Source: Candidatus Gastranaerophilales bacterium
Lineage (GTDB): Bacteria > Cyanobacteriota > Vampirovibrionia > Gastranaerophilales > Gastranaerophilaceae
Assembly (NCBI GenBank): GCA_944325635.1
Contig: CALVBD010000008.1
Span: 17,970 to 81,969, forward strand
Direction: 5' to 3'
Length of the DNA: 64,000 nucleotides
In this document: positions 42,711-51,676 of the stretch, piece after piece
Position numbering within the stretch: the first letter of the stretch is position 1
Layout: each line of letters begins with the position of its first letter
Program-made: the position numbers and the translations under genes
The notes under the pieces: generated by a model
What the model was told of the DNA's origin: nothing
Seen by the model: only the letters and a program-made list of their open reading frames with translations
Databases searched by the model: none

Positions 42711-44753
42711 ATGACAATTAAAAAACTTACTGTGGCAGCTGCAATTGCCGTTGGAATAGCAACGTGTTCCTTGACTACAGCAATGGCAGCTTGTCCGTGC
42801 GCACAACCGGCAACACCGGCACCTTGCGCAGAACCCTTGCCAGTCGTAACAGGCCCTGCATGCCCGTGTGATCCGGCACCAAAATGCGACAAATGTAATA
42901 AAGCATTTGACGAATGTGATTGCCAGAAAGCAGACCCTTGCAAGGATCCATGTAAAGACGATGACCCGTGCCCGCCTAAAAAGAGCGACTGCGGCTGTCC
43001 GGATGAAATTAGCTGTGACGAACCTGCAGAACCTGCCTGCGCAGTATGTCCGGGAACAGGTAAGCCTGCAAGACAGGATATGAAACAGGTTTACGGTTAC
43101 CCTAACGCTATCTACGGTACCAATAACTATGTAGGTAAGCCTGCAAGTTCTATCTTCACCGCAGATTCTGCAATTTTAGGTGCTCCTAACGTAATGCAAT
43201 CTGCAATTAACGGTGTTACAGTATCTTCCCAAGGTCAGGTAACAGGTGCTGCTGCACAATTACCGTGTCTTAACGAAGCTCCGACAAGACACAACGGTAT
43301 TCCGATTGAAAGAAACGAAAGAATAATGGACGGTAACAACTGCCCGATAGATATTCAAACAGAAAATTCTATGGACGCGGTTAAAAAGACACTTGTTCCT
43401 TATGAAATAAAAGAAGGCGGCTGTCCCTTAGGCGGCGCTGCTCCTGCAACAACTTCATGCTCATTCCCTGATGTTCCCCAGGGCTACTGGGCTGCTTGTG
43501 ACATTGATAAATTAGCCATCAACGATGTTGTGGTTGGTTACCCTGACGGTATGTTCAAGCCTAACAGAAACATCTCCCGTGCTGAATTTGCAACAATGCT
43601 CGTTAAAGGTTTCAACCTTGACGATTGCGGAACCCCGCAGGCAAATCTTTTCAAAGATGTTCCTATGAACAATTGGGCTAACGCAGCTATCGCTAAAGCC
43701 GTTGATGAAGACCTTCTTGCAGGATATCCTAACGGTAAATTTGAACCTGATCATCCTGTAACAAGGGTTGAAGCTTTAACAACAATCGCAAAAGGTATGA
43801 CCTGCGATATCGACAAGTGTAAAGCAGATGAAATCTTAAGCAAATACGCTGACGGCAACACTATCCCTGAATGGGCAAGAATTCCTGTTGCTAAATCTCT
43901 GGAAAACGGCGCATTGAAAGATATGCCTAATCCAAATATGATTATGCCAAACAGAGAAGCTTCCCGTGCAGAAGTTGCCTCTATGATGCAGACAGTGCGC
44001 GTTGCCTTGGGTTATGACACTAACCCTAAAACAGCCAACAATATCTGCCCTGCTTGCCCTGTAACGAAAAACGCATTTGTTGAAAACGAAGAAATCGTTA
44101 AAATTCCTACGTTAAAAGTTGCGATGATTGACCAGTTAACCGCAAAATCATCCCACGTAGGCCAGTATTTCAGAGCAAACACTCTTGAAGATATCACTAT
44201 AAACGGCGTAACTTACCCTTGCGGTTCTACCGTAACAGGTCAGGTTGTAGAAGTTATCAGACCTTCAGGCTGTGACAAAGGTGCTTTAAAATTGTCGTTC
44301 ACATCAATTAAAAACGGCGATTGCAAAGCTAACTTGCCAAAACAAATTCTTCAAGCACAGGTTAATAAGTCAAAACAGGTTAACCCTGTTGCAAGACTTG
44401 TTGAAATGCCGTTCACACTTGCAGGCTCTATAATCGGTATCACCGGCAGAACCGTCGGCGGTGCAATTGCAAATGTTGGTAACGCTGCTGAAAACGTTTC
44501 TAATGACGCAGGTTATATGTTAGGCCACGTATTCCAGGGTAAATTCGGTGCTGCTGCACGTAACCTTGGTGACGGTCTCTGGGAAACGGTTAAGGCGCCT
44601 ATTGACGTTACAAGAACCGCTGTTTCAGGTGTAACAGGCTTATTCCAGACTACAGGCGACGAATTTGCTTACCTTGTTGACCCTAAAGGATACAAAATAT
44701 CCGCAGTTAACCCGAGAGAACACGTTACTATCGCATTCGGCTGTGCTGAGTAA
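42711..44753 (+). CDS. Cys-rich SLH-domain envelope protein
   Basis: A 680-residue secreted protein. The signal peptide ends AMAA near residue 26. Residues 27-115 hold over 20 cysteines in CxC and CxxC pairs (CDKCNKAFDECDC, CKDPCKDDDPCPPKKSDCGC). Three SLH domains follow (about 248-430: FPDVPQGYWAACDIDKLAI, FKDVPMNNWANAAIAKAVDE and a shorter third), each with the GYPDGMFKPN or GYPNGKFEPD type turn. SLH domains bind pyruvylated wall polymers. Residues 470-680 are a separate region (GQYFRANTLEDITINGVTYP) without the porin barrel of cyanobacterial SLH proteins. A strong AAGGAGG precedes the ATG. Confidence 0.85.
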   Translation: MTIKKLTVAAAIAVGIATCSLTTAMAACPCAQPATPAPCAEPLPVVTGPACPCDPAPKCDKCNKAFDECDCQKADPCKDPCKDDDPCPPKKSDCGCPDEISCDEPAEPACAVCPGTGKPARQDMKQVYGYPNAIYGTNNYVGKPASSIFTADSAILGAPNVMQSAINGVTVSSQGQVTGAAAQLPCLNEAPTRHNGIPIERNERIMDGNNCPIDIQTENSMDAVKKTLVPYEIKEGGCPLGGAAPATTSCSFPDVPQGYWAACDIDKLAINDVVVGYPDGMFKPNRNISRAEFATMLVKGFNLDDCGTPQANLFKDVPMNNWANAAIAKAVDEDLLAGYPNGKFEPDHPVTRVEALTTIAKGMTCDIDKCKADEILSKYADGNTIPEWARIPVAKSLENGALKDMPNPNMIMPNREASRAEVASMMQTVRVALGYDTNPKTANNICPACPVTKNAFVENEEIVKIPTLKVAMIDQLTAKSSHVGQYFRANTLEDITINGVTYPCGSTVTGQVVEVIRPSGCDKGALKLSFTSIKNGDCKANLPKQILQAQVNKSKQVNPVARLVEMPFTLAGSIIGITGRTVGGAIANVGNAAENVSNDAGYMLGHVFQGKFGAAARNLGDGLWETVKAPIDVTRTAVSGVTGLFQTTGDEFAYLVDPKGYKISAVNPREHVTIAFGCAE

Positions 44754-44801
44754 TTTATACTAACCAGACCACAGATAGTTTAATAAGTTCGTTGTCTGAG
44801 G

Positions 44802-44828
44802 AAAAACCGCCGAATTACGGCGGTTTTT
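44802..44828. terminator. Bidirectional terminator
   Basis: AAAAACCGCCG, loop AATTA, CGGCGGTTTTT, between the convergent SLH and TPR genes. Confidence 0.9.
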
Positions 44829-44833
44829 CCTTT

Positions 44834-46597
44834 CTATGACAATGCTCTTATCATTTCGTGCGCTTCCTCATTATCAGGAAAATTCTCTGTTACTTTTTCA
44901 AGCGTTTCAAGCGCGCTGTCTTTATCATTCAATTTTACATCGCATTTTGCGATATTTATCATTATATAAGGGTTCAAAGGCTTTTTACCGAGAATGTTCT
45001 TAAAAATATTCTTTGCCTGATTGTAGTCACCGAGTTCAAAATAAGTTAAACCTAAAAGATTTTGGACTTCAGGATTTTGTTTAAGTTCAAACGATTTAAT
45101 CAGGAACATTTTTGCGTCCTCATAATTCTTCATCAGGTAGCGGATTTTTCCTGCAATATGCAGCAAAAATGCACTCTGAACAGATTTTCCGATTGCCGCA
45201 TTGATTTGTTCAAGAGCTTTATCTAAATCTCCCGTGTGCATTTTATTCAGTGCTGAAAACGCCAGAATATCCCCGTTATCAGGAAGTATTGCCAGAGCCT
45301 TTTGATAATATTCATCCGCCTTTTGAAAATCCGTTGTTGCGTGGAGATAATTGGCGTATTCATACAAGATATCCGCTTCCTCCGGTGCATACTGAAGGGC
45401 TTTTTCAAATTCGTCTTTTGCATAATCAAAGAGTCTTCTATTCAGGTAGATTACGCCTAAATCCTTATGTGCCTGCGCAAATTCAGGCTTCAACTCAACA
45501 ACTTTTTTAAGGATTTTTTCTGCTTTATCCGTATCATCAGTCAGGATACAAATATTTGCAAATTCATAGTATGTCTCATAAGAAACAGTTCCCTGAATAA
45601 TAAGACGTTCATAAATCTCTTTTGCCTGAACAGGTTTGTTAACTTTGAGAAATAAATTCGCAAGCTTTTTCGACATAGAAACCGATTTCGGGTTCAACGC
45701 AACAAGTTTTGCTAAAATCCCTATTGCGTAAGGGTATTCACCTTTCTCTTCAAAACAGCAAGCAAGATTATACTGATAAGTCTGCTTTTCAGGGTGGTGA
45801 AGAATTAGGATTTTATAATGCTTAATAGCGTCAGACCATTTTTGAAGTTTAACCTCCGAGAGCGCAAGCGCGGTTAAGAAACTGTCATTTTCCTCAAGAG
45901 CATAAGCTTTTCCGAAATACTCGCAGGCTTTTTCGTGGTCATTTTTCATCTGACAGATAGAGCCGATGTTAAAATAAGTGATTGCGTTATTCGGGTCAAG
46001 TTCTGTTGCTTTGTGAAAGTTTTCGTAAGCCTTATCAAGGTTTCCGATTGTTATGTAGGAAGTTCCGAGGTTGTTGTATAATTGTGCGTGGTCAGGCTTT
46101 AATTCAAGCGCTTTTTCAAGGTAATACACGCTTTCCTCAAACCGTTTTGTCGACATATAAGCTGTTCCGATAATATAGTAAATCGTATAATCGTCCTGAA
46201 CTTTTTCCAGAACCTTTTTACCCATTTCGATGGCTTTATCTTCTTGGTGTGTTTTTACGTAATTAACACAAAGGCATTTGTATGCTTCAATGTAATCTTC
46301 TCTTAGTTTAATAACTTCTTCGTAAGCGGACTGCGCGTGTAGATAATCCTCAGCCGCATCATAACAGCAGCCGAGGTAAAACCAGCTTGTGGCATCTTCA
46401 GGGAAATATTTCACAATGGTTTCGTAATTGCTTCTGGCTTCATCAAAATTTTCCAGATTAATATTGCATAACCCGAGAAGTTTCAGTGCTTCAAGGTTAT
46501 TCTCATTATTATCAATTCCGGCAAGCTTCTCTTTTGCTTCTTCGTATTTTTTCTCCGCTACAAGGGCGGTAACTTCATTTAAATCTAACTTTTCCAT
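44834..46597 (-). CDS. Tetratricopeptide repeat protein
   Basis: A 587-residue cytoplasmic protein made of about 16 TPR units. Start at 46597 (MEKLDLNEV); the 36 extra upstream residues of the open frame contain the promoter. Clear units include ATSWFYLGCCYDAAEDYLHA, AQLYNNLGTSYITIGNLDKA, ITYFNIGSICQMKNDHEKA and AQAHKDLGVIYLNRRLFDYA. TPR arrays scaffold protein complexes; the partner is unknown. TGC-TATAAT lies 6 bases before the ATG, so it is predicted to be leaderless. Confidence 0.92.
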   Translation of the reverse strand: MEKLDLNEVTALVAEKKYEEAKEKLAGIDNNENNLEALKLLGLCNINLENFDEARSNYETIVKYFPEDATSWFYLGCCYDAAEDYLHAQSAYEEVIKLREDYIEAYKCLCVNYVKTHQEDKAIEMGKKVLEKVQDDYTIYYIIGTAYMSTKRFEESVYYLEKALELKPDHAQLYNNLGTSYITIGNLDKAYENFHKATELDPNNAITYFNIGSICQMKNDHEKACEYFGKAYALEENDSFLTALALSEVKLQKWSDAIKHYKILILHHPEKQTYQYNLACCFEEKGEYPYAIGILAKLVALNPKSVSMSKKLANLFLKVNKPVQAKEIYERLIIQGTVSYETYYEFANICILTDDTDKAEKILKKVVELKPEFAQAHKDLGVIYLNRRLFDYAKDEFEKALQYAPEEADILYEYANYLHATTDFQKADEYYQKALAILPDNGDILAFSALNKMHTGDLDKALEQINAAIGKSVQSAFLLHIAGKIRYLMKNYEDAKMFLIKSFELKQNPEVQNLLGLTYFELGDYNQAKNIFKNILGKKPLNPYIMINIAKCDVKLNDKDSALETLEKVTENFPDNEEAHEMIRALS

Positions 46598-46612
46598 AAA
46601 ACTATTATAGCA
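46598..46612 (-). promoter_or_regulatory. Leaderless promoter of the TPR gene
   Basis: TGC, TATAAT, AGTTTT, ATG on the minus strand. Confidence 0.65.
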
Positions 46613-46721
46613 CAAAAAGTTTGTGGACAGAAAAAGGGAGTATATGATATAATTAACATATAAACGCGCCTTATTATTTCTCACTGAATATTGTTCCTTA
46701 ATCAAAACGAAAGGAACAATT

Positions 46722-47378
46722 ATGGGAAAGAATTCAAAACCTAGTTACTCTACGGGAACAGTACAAATAAACGGACAAACAAAAGCCACAACCTCAAAAA
46801 ACGGCAATAATGTTACGACGAATTACATAATGTCCGACAATGAAAAGAAAGCCTATGATTACGCCCAGCAGTCGTTTGCTGATAGTCTGCCGAAATTGAA
46901 TGTCTTAGACCTTGATACCAGAAAAGGGATAAACAGCCAGCTTGAAGCTTATGCACAGCAAGGAACTCAGGCAATTAACGACATTTACACCCCGATGATT
47001 GAAGATACAAAAAATGATATTGCCCGCCGTTTCGGAAACCTTGATAATTCGTCCTTCCTGAACAGCCTGAATTCAATTGAAGCAAACCGTGCGGATGCAG
47101 TTAGTGCACTCGGGCAGGATTTAGTGTTAATGAAAAACGATTTAATTAACGACGAACTTTCGAGAAGATATAATTACATGAGTTTTCTCGGGGATTATGT
47201 GAACGGAGTAAACGCAAACGCGCTTTCCTTCGGCAATATGTCGCAGGCAAACAGCACATCCGGCACGAACTACAATCAGGGAACAAGTTCAGGTTCGGGT
47301 TTCGACTGGTTTGGAACGGGCTCAAACCTGCTGTCAACAATCGGTTCGCAGTTGTTATCCATGAAAATGCCGCTGTAA
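46722..47378 (+). CDS. Phage-structural-like hypothetical protein
   Basis: A 218-residue protein preceded by AAAGGAAC and, about 60 bases upstream, TGATATAAT. The middle (YTPMIEDTKNDIARRFGNLD, then NSSFLNSLNSIEANRADAVS) and the Asn/Ser/Gly-rich C-terminus (NYNQGTSSGSGFDWFGTGS) recall internal or tail proteins of podovirus-like phages. No other phage genes lie beside it, so it would be a domesticated or stray gene. This is a pattern impression, not a firm family call. Confidence 0.5.
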   Translation: MGKNSKPSYSTGTVQINGQTKATTSKNGNNVTTNYIMSDNEKKAYDYAQQSFADSLPKLNVLDLDTRKGINSQLEAYAQQGTQAINDIYTPMIEDTKNDIARRFGNLDNSSFLNSLNSIEANRADAVSALGQDLVLMKNDLINDELSRRYNYMSFLGDYVNGVNANALSFGNMSQANSTSGTNYNQGTSSGSGFDWFGTGSNLLSTIGSQLLSMKMPL

Positions 47379-47395
47379 TTTTTTTCAAAATAAGC

Positions 47396-47425
47396 AAAAA
47401 CGGGTTTTTGATAAACCCGTTTTTT
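47396..47425 (+). terminator. Terminator
   Basis: AAAAACGGGTTT, loop TTGAT, AAACCCGTTTTTT after the 46722 gene. Confidence 0.9.
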
Positions 47426-47473
47426 ATATATGTATACCAGCATGGCTAAAATTTTAAGAACATGGTTTTCCTA

Positions 47474-47488
47474 TGATATAATATTTTC
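47474..47488 (+). promoter_or_regulatory. Leaderless promoter of the 47489 gene
   Basis: TGA, TATAAT, ATTTTC, ATG. Confidence 0.6.
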
Positions 47489-47875
47489 ATGAAGAAGAAA
47501 GTTTGGCTGTATCTGTTATTAATTTTTCAGCTGAGTGTGTTATTGTTGCTGGTAACTTTTGGTTTGCTTTTATATCTTGTTATAATAAACGCAGTCCTTT
47601 GTTATATGGAGCCGCATGACTATTCTGCAATACTATTTTTATTTATATTAGGTGTTATTTATATTGCGGCTATAATATTTACTATCGTCTCTATATTTTC
47701 TACTAAAAAACTAATTAAAAATAGCCCACTGTCTATTTTTAATAAAATAAGTTTTATTGTATTTGCATTGACTGTAATTTTTATATGTTGGCTGCTGTAT
47801 ATTCCGAAAAAAACATCAGTGGATAGAAGATTTCTCAAAGTATATCATGCCAATTCATACTTTATTCAGGTGTAA
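47489..47875 (+). CDS. Small membrane protein, hypothetical
   Basis: A 128-residue protein with three strong hydrophobic helices (LYLLLIFQLSVLLLLVTFGL, then ILFLFILGVIYIAAIIFTIV, then IVFALTVIFICWLLYI). A short basic N-terminus (MKKKVW) and a polar tail of 25 residues follow normal membrane topology rules. No family recognised. It is predicted to be leaderless and is a one-gene unit between two terminators. Confidence 0.65.
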   Translation: MKKKVWLYLLLIFQLSVLLLLVTFGLLLYLVIINAVLCYMEPHDYSAILFLFILGVIYIAAIIFTIVSIFSTKKLIKNSPLSIFNKISFIVFALTVIFICWLLYIPKKTSVDRRFLKVYHANSYFIQV

Positions 47876-47884
47876 ATTTGAGAT

Positions 47885-47915
47885 GAGTATGAGGTCTGTT
47901 TACGACCTCATACTC
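47885..47915. terminator. Hairpin between convergent genes
   Basis: GAGTATGAGGTC, loop TGTTTAC, GACCTCATACTC: a perfect 12-bp stem with short A/T flanks. Confidence 0.6.
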
Positions 47916-47924
47916 TCAAAAAGT

Positions 47925-49340
47925 TTATAAATGTTCTAAATCTTGAGGGGTTATTATAATATCACATACTATAAAGTAATTTTTTAACCTTCTCAAATCT
48001 TGTAGGTTATGCGCCCATTCTACCAAGAAAAGAGGATCATCTTTGTTAAAATCATAGGTATCTATCACCTTAGCATGGATATTCCCTTGTGAATCTATAT
48101 ACATATCTATTATATCTGTATGCCCCAGAGCATAATGCGTATCATGAAATAAATTTGCAAAGTTAACGCTACCATTCACGGTTTCACCTCTAAGCATTCG
48201 GTGTACATTTTTCCTTAAAAATTGTTTGAATTCAGAACTATGTACTATTGTTTGTGACAAAGTACTATCAGACCTCAAGACAATTCCTTTAGCATCATGA
48301 ACACCTAATTGGGAATAAAGCTTATTACTTACAAAATTCTGTAAATTTGGCGGTAATTGAGAAGTACTGCTTAATAATCTCCCGTTCTTCATTATGTATT
48401 CCGGATTTTCAACAAATCCGCTTCTGGAAGCTTTCCATAATTCATATGTCTCTGGAAATACTTCTGATAACTTCTCCATACCAAAATCAAGAATTGCTTT
48501 TTCTTTTTGCGGATACTTATGAAGCCCTGTTCTTAATAAATTATTGGCAGCGCCTTTAATTTCCTGACGTCCGACACTACTCCAGTCAGGGGAGACTGAT
48601 GTATTCATGTATGGCGACGGCATTGGATTAGACATCTGTATCGCAGGATAGTTTTTTTGAGCCGTTGAGTTGTCAGCCTGAAAATTCTTAATCTCGTCCA
48701 TTGCAGTCTCAAAATTGTTATGTTCTACTGCATATTCTATTTTTGCTATTGTGTCTTTATTTTTTGTATTGAGTTCCTTTTGTTTTATAAAGGTTTCATA
48801 CAACTTTGAATATTCTTCCTGATTTTTAGTATTTGTAAGTTTCTCCAAATGCATTTTTTCAACGGTTTCCGAAAGTTTCAGAGTTTCCTTAAGTTTCTTT
48901 ACTTCGTTTACCATTTGCGGTTTGAGTTTTTCAATAAAAGTTTTGTTAGCAGTCCAATATGCTTGATTTAGAAGCGTAGCTGTTTTTAATGCACCAAGTC
49001 CTACATTCACCGCAATTCCGGCAATAGATCCGAGTGCACTCAAAACATTGCTGAAATCAAAGTTTGTTGTGGAAACACCACCTTGTAAAACAAGATTTGA
49101 CGATGGGTTAAAATTAATACCGCCAGAATCCCGTTTAAAAATCTTATCAAGTGCTTCCTGTAACGGGTTTTTCTTTTCTTCCGGAATTGTTGTGGTTGCC
49201 CATAAATTTTCGTCATTCTGTTCCGGAGCAAATGACGATGCTGCATTAGAGGATATTCCTCTGTAATGTTCTTTGACGTGGGTGCCGTCTTTTCGCGTGT
49301 ACGCGTTCACATGGACTAATTTTTCTTCAGTAAATGTCAT
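47925..49340 (-). CDS. Hypothetical protein with VHVNAYTRKDGTHVKEHYR start
   Basis: A 471-residue protein that I do not assign. Residues 9-27 (VHVNAYTRKDGTHVKEHYRG) match a short sequence found at the start or middle of many phage, plasmid and effector-like proteins (VHVxxYTRKDGTxVxxHxR). A disordered Asn/Ser/Pro region, a hydrophobic Gly/Ala segment (about 85-105), a coiled coil (about 120-215) and a compact C-terminal domain (about 290-471, NLFHDTHYALGHTDIIDMYI) follow. The C-terminal part could be an enzymatic or binding domain. AAAGGAAA precedes the ATG. Confidence 0.6.
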   Translation of the reverse strand: MTFTEEKLVHVNAYTRKDGTHVKEHYRGISSNAASSFAPEQNDENLWATTTIPEEKKNPLQEALDKIFKRDSGGINFNPSSNLVLQGGVSTTNFDFSNVLSALGSIAGIAVNVGLGALKTATLLNQAYWTANKTFIEKLKPQMVNEVKKLKETLKLSETVEKMHLEKLTNTKNQEEYSKLYETFIKQKELNTKNKDTIAKIEYAVEHNNFETAMDEIKNFQADNSTAQKNYPAIQMSNPMPSPYMNTSVSPDWSSVGRQEIKGAANNLLRTGLHKYPQKEKAILDFGMEKLSEVFPETYELWKASRSGFVENPEYIMKNGRLLSSTSQLPPNLQNFVSNKLYSQLGVHDAKGIVLRSDSTLSQTIVHSSEFKQFLRKNVHRMLRGETVNGSVNFANLFHDTHYALGHTDIIDMYIDSQGNIHAKVIDTYDFNKDDPLFLVEWAHNLQDLRRLKNYFIVCDIIITPQDLEHL

Positions 49341-49529
49341 AACGTTTCCTTTCTGTTTTTGTTTTGCAGTACTTCAATAAATTTAATAACCTGGTTTATA
49401 CAATTGAAATCCCTAATATTGTAAGCGATTGATTTTCACTGTAATTATGTGGTTATTTTATAAAATATTTCGGCTATTCTTACTATTATAATATTTACGC
49501 CAAGTTTTCATAGACCTCATTTTCGTCCA

Positions 49530-49544
49530 TGCTATAATGAGGGT
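49530..49544 (+). promoter_or_regulatory. Leaderless promoter of mnmE
   Basis: TGC, TATAAT, GAGGGT, ATG. The GAGGG is too close to the ATG for ribosome binding. Confidence 0.65.
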
Positions 49545-50879
49545 ATGAATATTACACAGGAATTTGAAACAATAGCGGCAATCGCAACCCCGCTCGGCAC
49601 CGGAGGGGTCGGAGTTATTAGAATTTCGGGCGACACAGCGTTTGAGATTATCAATAAAATTTTCTCAAAACAAAATCTTGAAGCCGGAAAAATCGCACAC
49701 GGCTGGATTCATGATAACGGGAAGAAAATCGACGAAGTTCTGATACTTCCTTTCCGTAACCCCCACAGCTATACGGGCGAGGATGTTATTGAAATTCACT
49801 GCCACGGCGGTATTAATGTGGTAAGGAACATCCTCGACTTAACTCTCAAAAACGGTGCACGACTCGCAGAACGCGGCGAATTTACAAAACGTGCATTTTT
49901 GAATAAAAAACTCGACCTTTCACAGGCAGAAGCCGTTGCGGATTTAATCCACGCAAAAACCAGAAATTTCGCCATCCAGTCCGCTAAAAACCTCTCAGGC
50001 GTTCTCGGCGAAAAAATCAGTGAAATTAAAAAAGAAATTTTTGAAGTTTTATCTAAAATTATTGCAGGGATTGATTTTCCCGAAGATGTCATTGAACCGG
50101 AATACTCTTACCTTATAGAAAGTTTTGAACATTCCCTTTCCGAAATCGATAAAATATTATCCTGTGCAAAATCCTCGGACATTCTGCGTCAGGGAGTAAA
50201 AATTGCGATTGTCGGGAAGCCTAATGTCGGTAAATCCTCACTTTTTAACAAACTGTTGAACGTTGAACGGGCAATTGTAACCGATATCGCAGGCACCACC
50301 CGCGATGTGATTAAAGAAAATCTCGACTGGGATGTCGCGATTACTCTAATTGATACAGCTGGAATTCGCGACAATGACGAAGTCGGCAAGGTCGAAGAAA
50401 TCGGGATTGAATACTCAAAACAATCAGCAGATGAGGCTGATTTAGTGCTTTTTATCTATGATGCAAGCCGCGGTATGAACGATGAAGATAGGGCAATTCT
50501 TGAATTAATCAAAAATAAAAACCACCTTATAATAGCGAATAAATGTGACTTAATCGACAAACCAGTTGAAAATGCTATCAATATTTCTGTAGAAACAGGG
50601 GCAGGCGTCGAGGAATTAAAAGAAAAAATAAAAGAAATAGTCTGCAATTTTTCATCAGAGGATACGGAATTTATCACAAACAAACGCCAGCAGGACTGCC
50701 TTTATAAATGCCGCGAAAGCTTATCACAGGCGCTAGAGGCAGCAAAAGCCCACGAATTGCAGGACTTAATCTCAATTGATTTAAAATCCGCGCTTCTTTT
50801 CTTAGATGAAATTACTGGTGAAGTCATCACTGACGAAATTTTGGAAAATATTTTCAGCCATTTCTGTATAGGTAAATGA
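49545..50879 (+). CDS. mnmE: tRNA modification GTPase MnmE (TrmE)
   Basis: With MnmG it adds the carboxymethylaminomethyl group to U34 of certain tRNAs. The 444 residues are family length. The N-terminal formyl-THF domain shows IATPLGTGGVGVIRISG and HGWIHDNG. The G domain has GKPNVGKSSLFNKLL (about 226), GTTRD, DTAGIRDNDEVGKVEEIG (about 268) and NKCD (about 335). The C-terminus ends FCIGK, the conserved C-x-G-K. mnmG is not in the window. Confidence 0.97.
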   Translation: MNITQEFETIAAIATPLGTGGVGVIRISGDTAFEIINKIFSKQNLEAGKIAHGWIHDNGKKIDEVLILPFRNPHSYTGEDVIEIHCHGGINVVRNILDLTLKNGARLAERGEFTKRAFLNKKLDLSQAEAVADLIHAKTRNFAIQSAKNLSGVLGEKISEIKKEIFEVLSKIIAGIDFPEDVIEPEYSYLIESFEHSLSEIDKILSCAKSSDILRQGVKIAIVGKPNVGKSSLFNKLLNVERAIVTDIAGTTRDVIKENLDWDVAITLIDTAGIRDNDEVGKVEEIGIEYSKQSADEADLVLFIYDASRGMNDEDRAILELIKNKNHLIIANKCDLIDKPVENAINISVETGAGVEELKEKIKEIVCNFSSEDTEFITNKRQQDCLYKCRESLSQALEAAKAHELQDLISIDLKSALLFLDEITGEVITDEILENIFSHFCIGK

Positions 50880-50994
50880 AATAGAGTACATAGGGTTAAA
50901 AGCCGCAGCATACAAGGGCTCCAATATTCAGGGGTTGACAAATTCTAAAAAATCATTAATATAGTCATGAGCAAAAATTAAGAGGAGCTATATT

Positions 50995-51555
50995 ATGGCG
51001 AACTATAACAGCAATTCCCTGTTTTCAGGAATTTATGCAGGCTTAACCAATACATATTCGTATCTTGCAAGCCAGTATCCGAACGGCTTGACACTGGATA
51101 ATATTGTTGAAGCCCGCTCAGATTCCTCAAAAACTCAATATATAAACCCGACTTTTGCCTCATATCTGCAAAATAATTTTGCAAATATTGATGACGGAGA
51201 CGGAACCATTACCGCAGAGGAAATGCAGAAATTCACATCGCAAATGTCTGCAAAAGGACTCACAAAAGCAGAACTTACTCAAATGTATGCATCAGGTGCG
51301 AGCGGACTTTCTGCAGATACTATAAACAATATTCTTGAACACTTTGACGATATGGATACAAATCATGACGGCAGACTTACCAGTGCAGAAATTTCTGCCT
51401 ACAGCGTAAATTCCGCTAAAATGGAGAAAGAGGACGAATTCAATAACAAGTTTGCAACCGATATGTCTGTATTTTACGGAAGCGAAAGTTCCTCAACCGA
51501 CGGAACTTACAGCATGTTAAGCTACAGATATAAAAACTCAAATTCCAATTCCTAG
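50995..51555 (+). CDS. EF-hand protein
   Basis: A 186-residue acidic protein with AAGAGGAG before the ATG. Two calcium loops are visible: a variant DDGDGTITAEEM (about 64-75) and a canonical DTNHDGRLTSAE (about 122-133). They flank a helix-rich segment (KGLTKAELTQMYASGASGLS). The rest is Ser/Asn/Tyr-rich (SESSSTDGTYSML). No signal peptide is seen. The family is common in gut cyanobacterial relatives as unnamed EF-hand proteins; the calcium role is inferred. Confidence 0.75.
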   Translation: MANYNSNSLFSGIYAGLTNTYSYLASQYPNGLTLDNIVEARSDSSKTQYINPTFASYLQNNFANIDDGDGTITAEEMQKFTSQMSAKGLTKAELTQMYASGASGLSADTINNILEHFDDMDTNHDGRLTSAEISAYSVNSAKMEKEDEFNNKFATDMSVFYGSESSSTDGTYSMLSYRYKNSNSNS

Positions 51556-51604
51556 TAATATATTCTTAGTAACAGCACTTTGTGCAAGAAAAAGGGAAGT
51601 TTTA

Positions 51605-51645
51605 ATAAGACAAATCTTGAAAAAGATCTGTCTTATTTTTTATTC
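51605..51645. terminator. Terminator
   Basis: ATAAGACA-A-ATCTT pairs with AAGAT-C-TGTCTTAT, then a T-rich tail. Confidence 0.75.
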
Positions 51646-51676
51646 AACCCGGCATTAAAATGGCTGGCGGCAGTTT

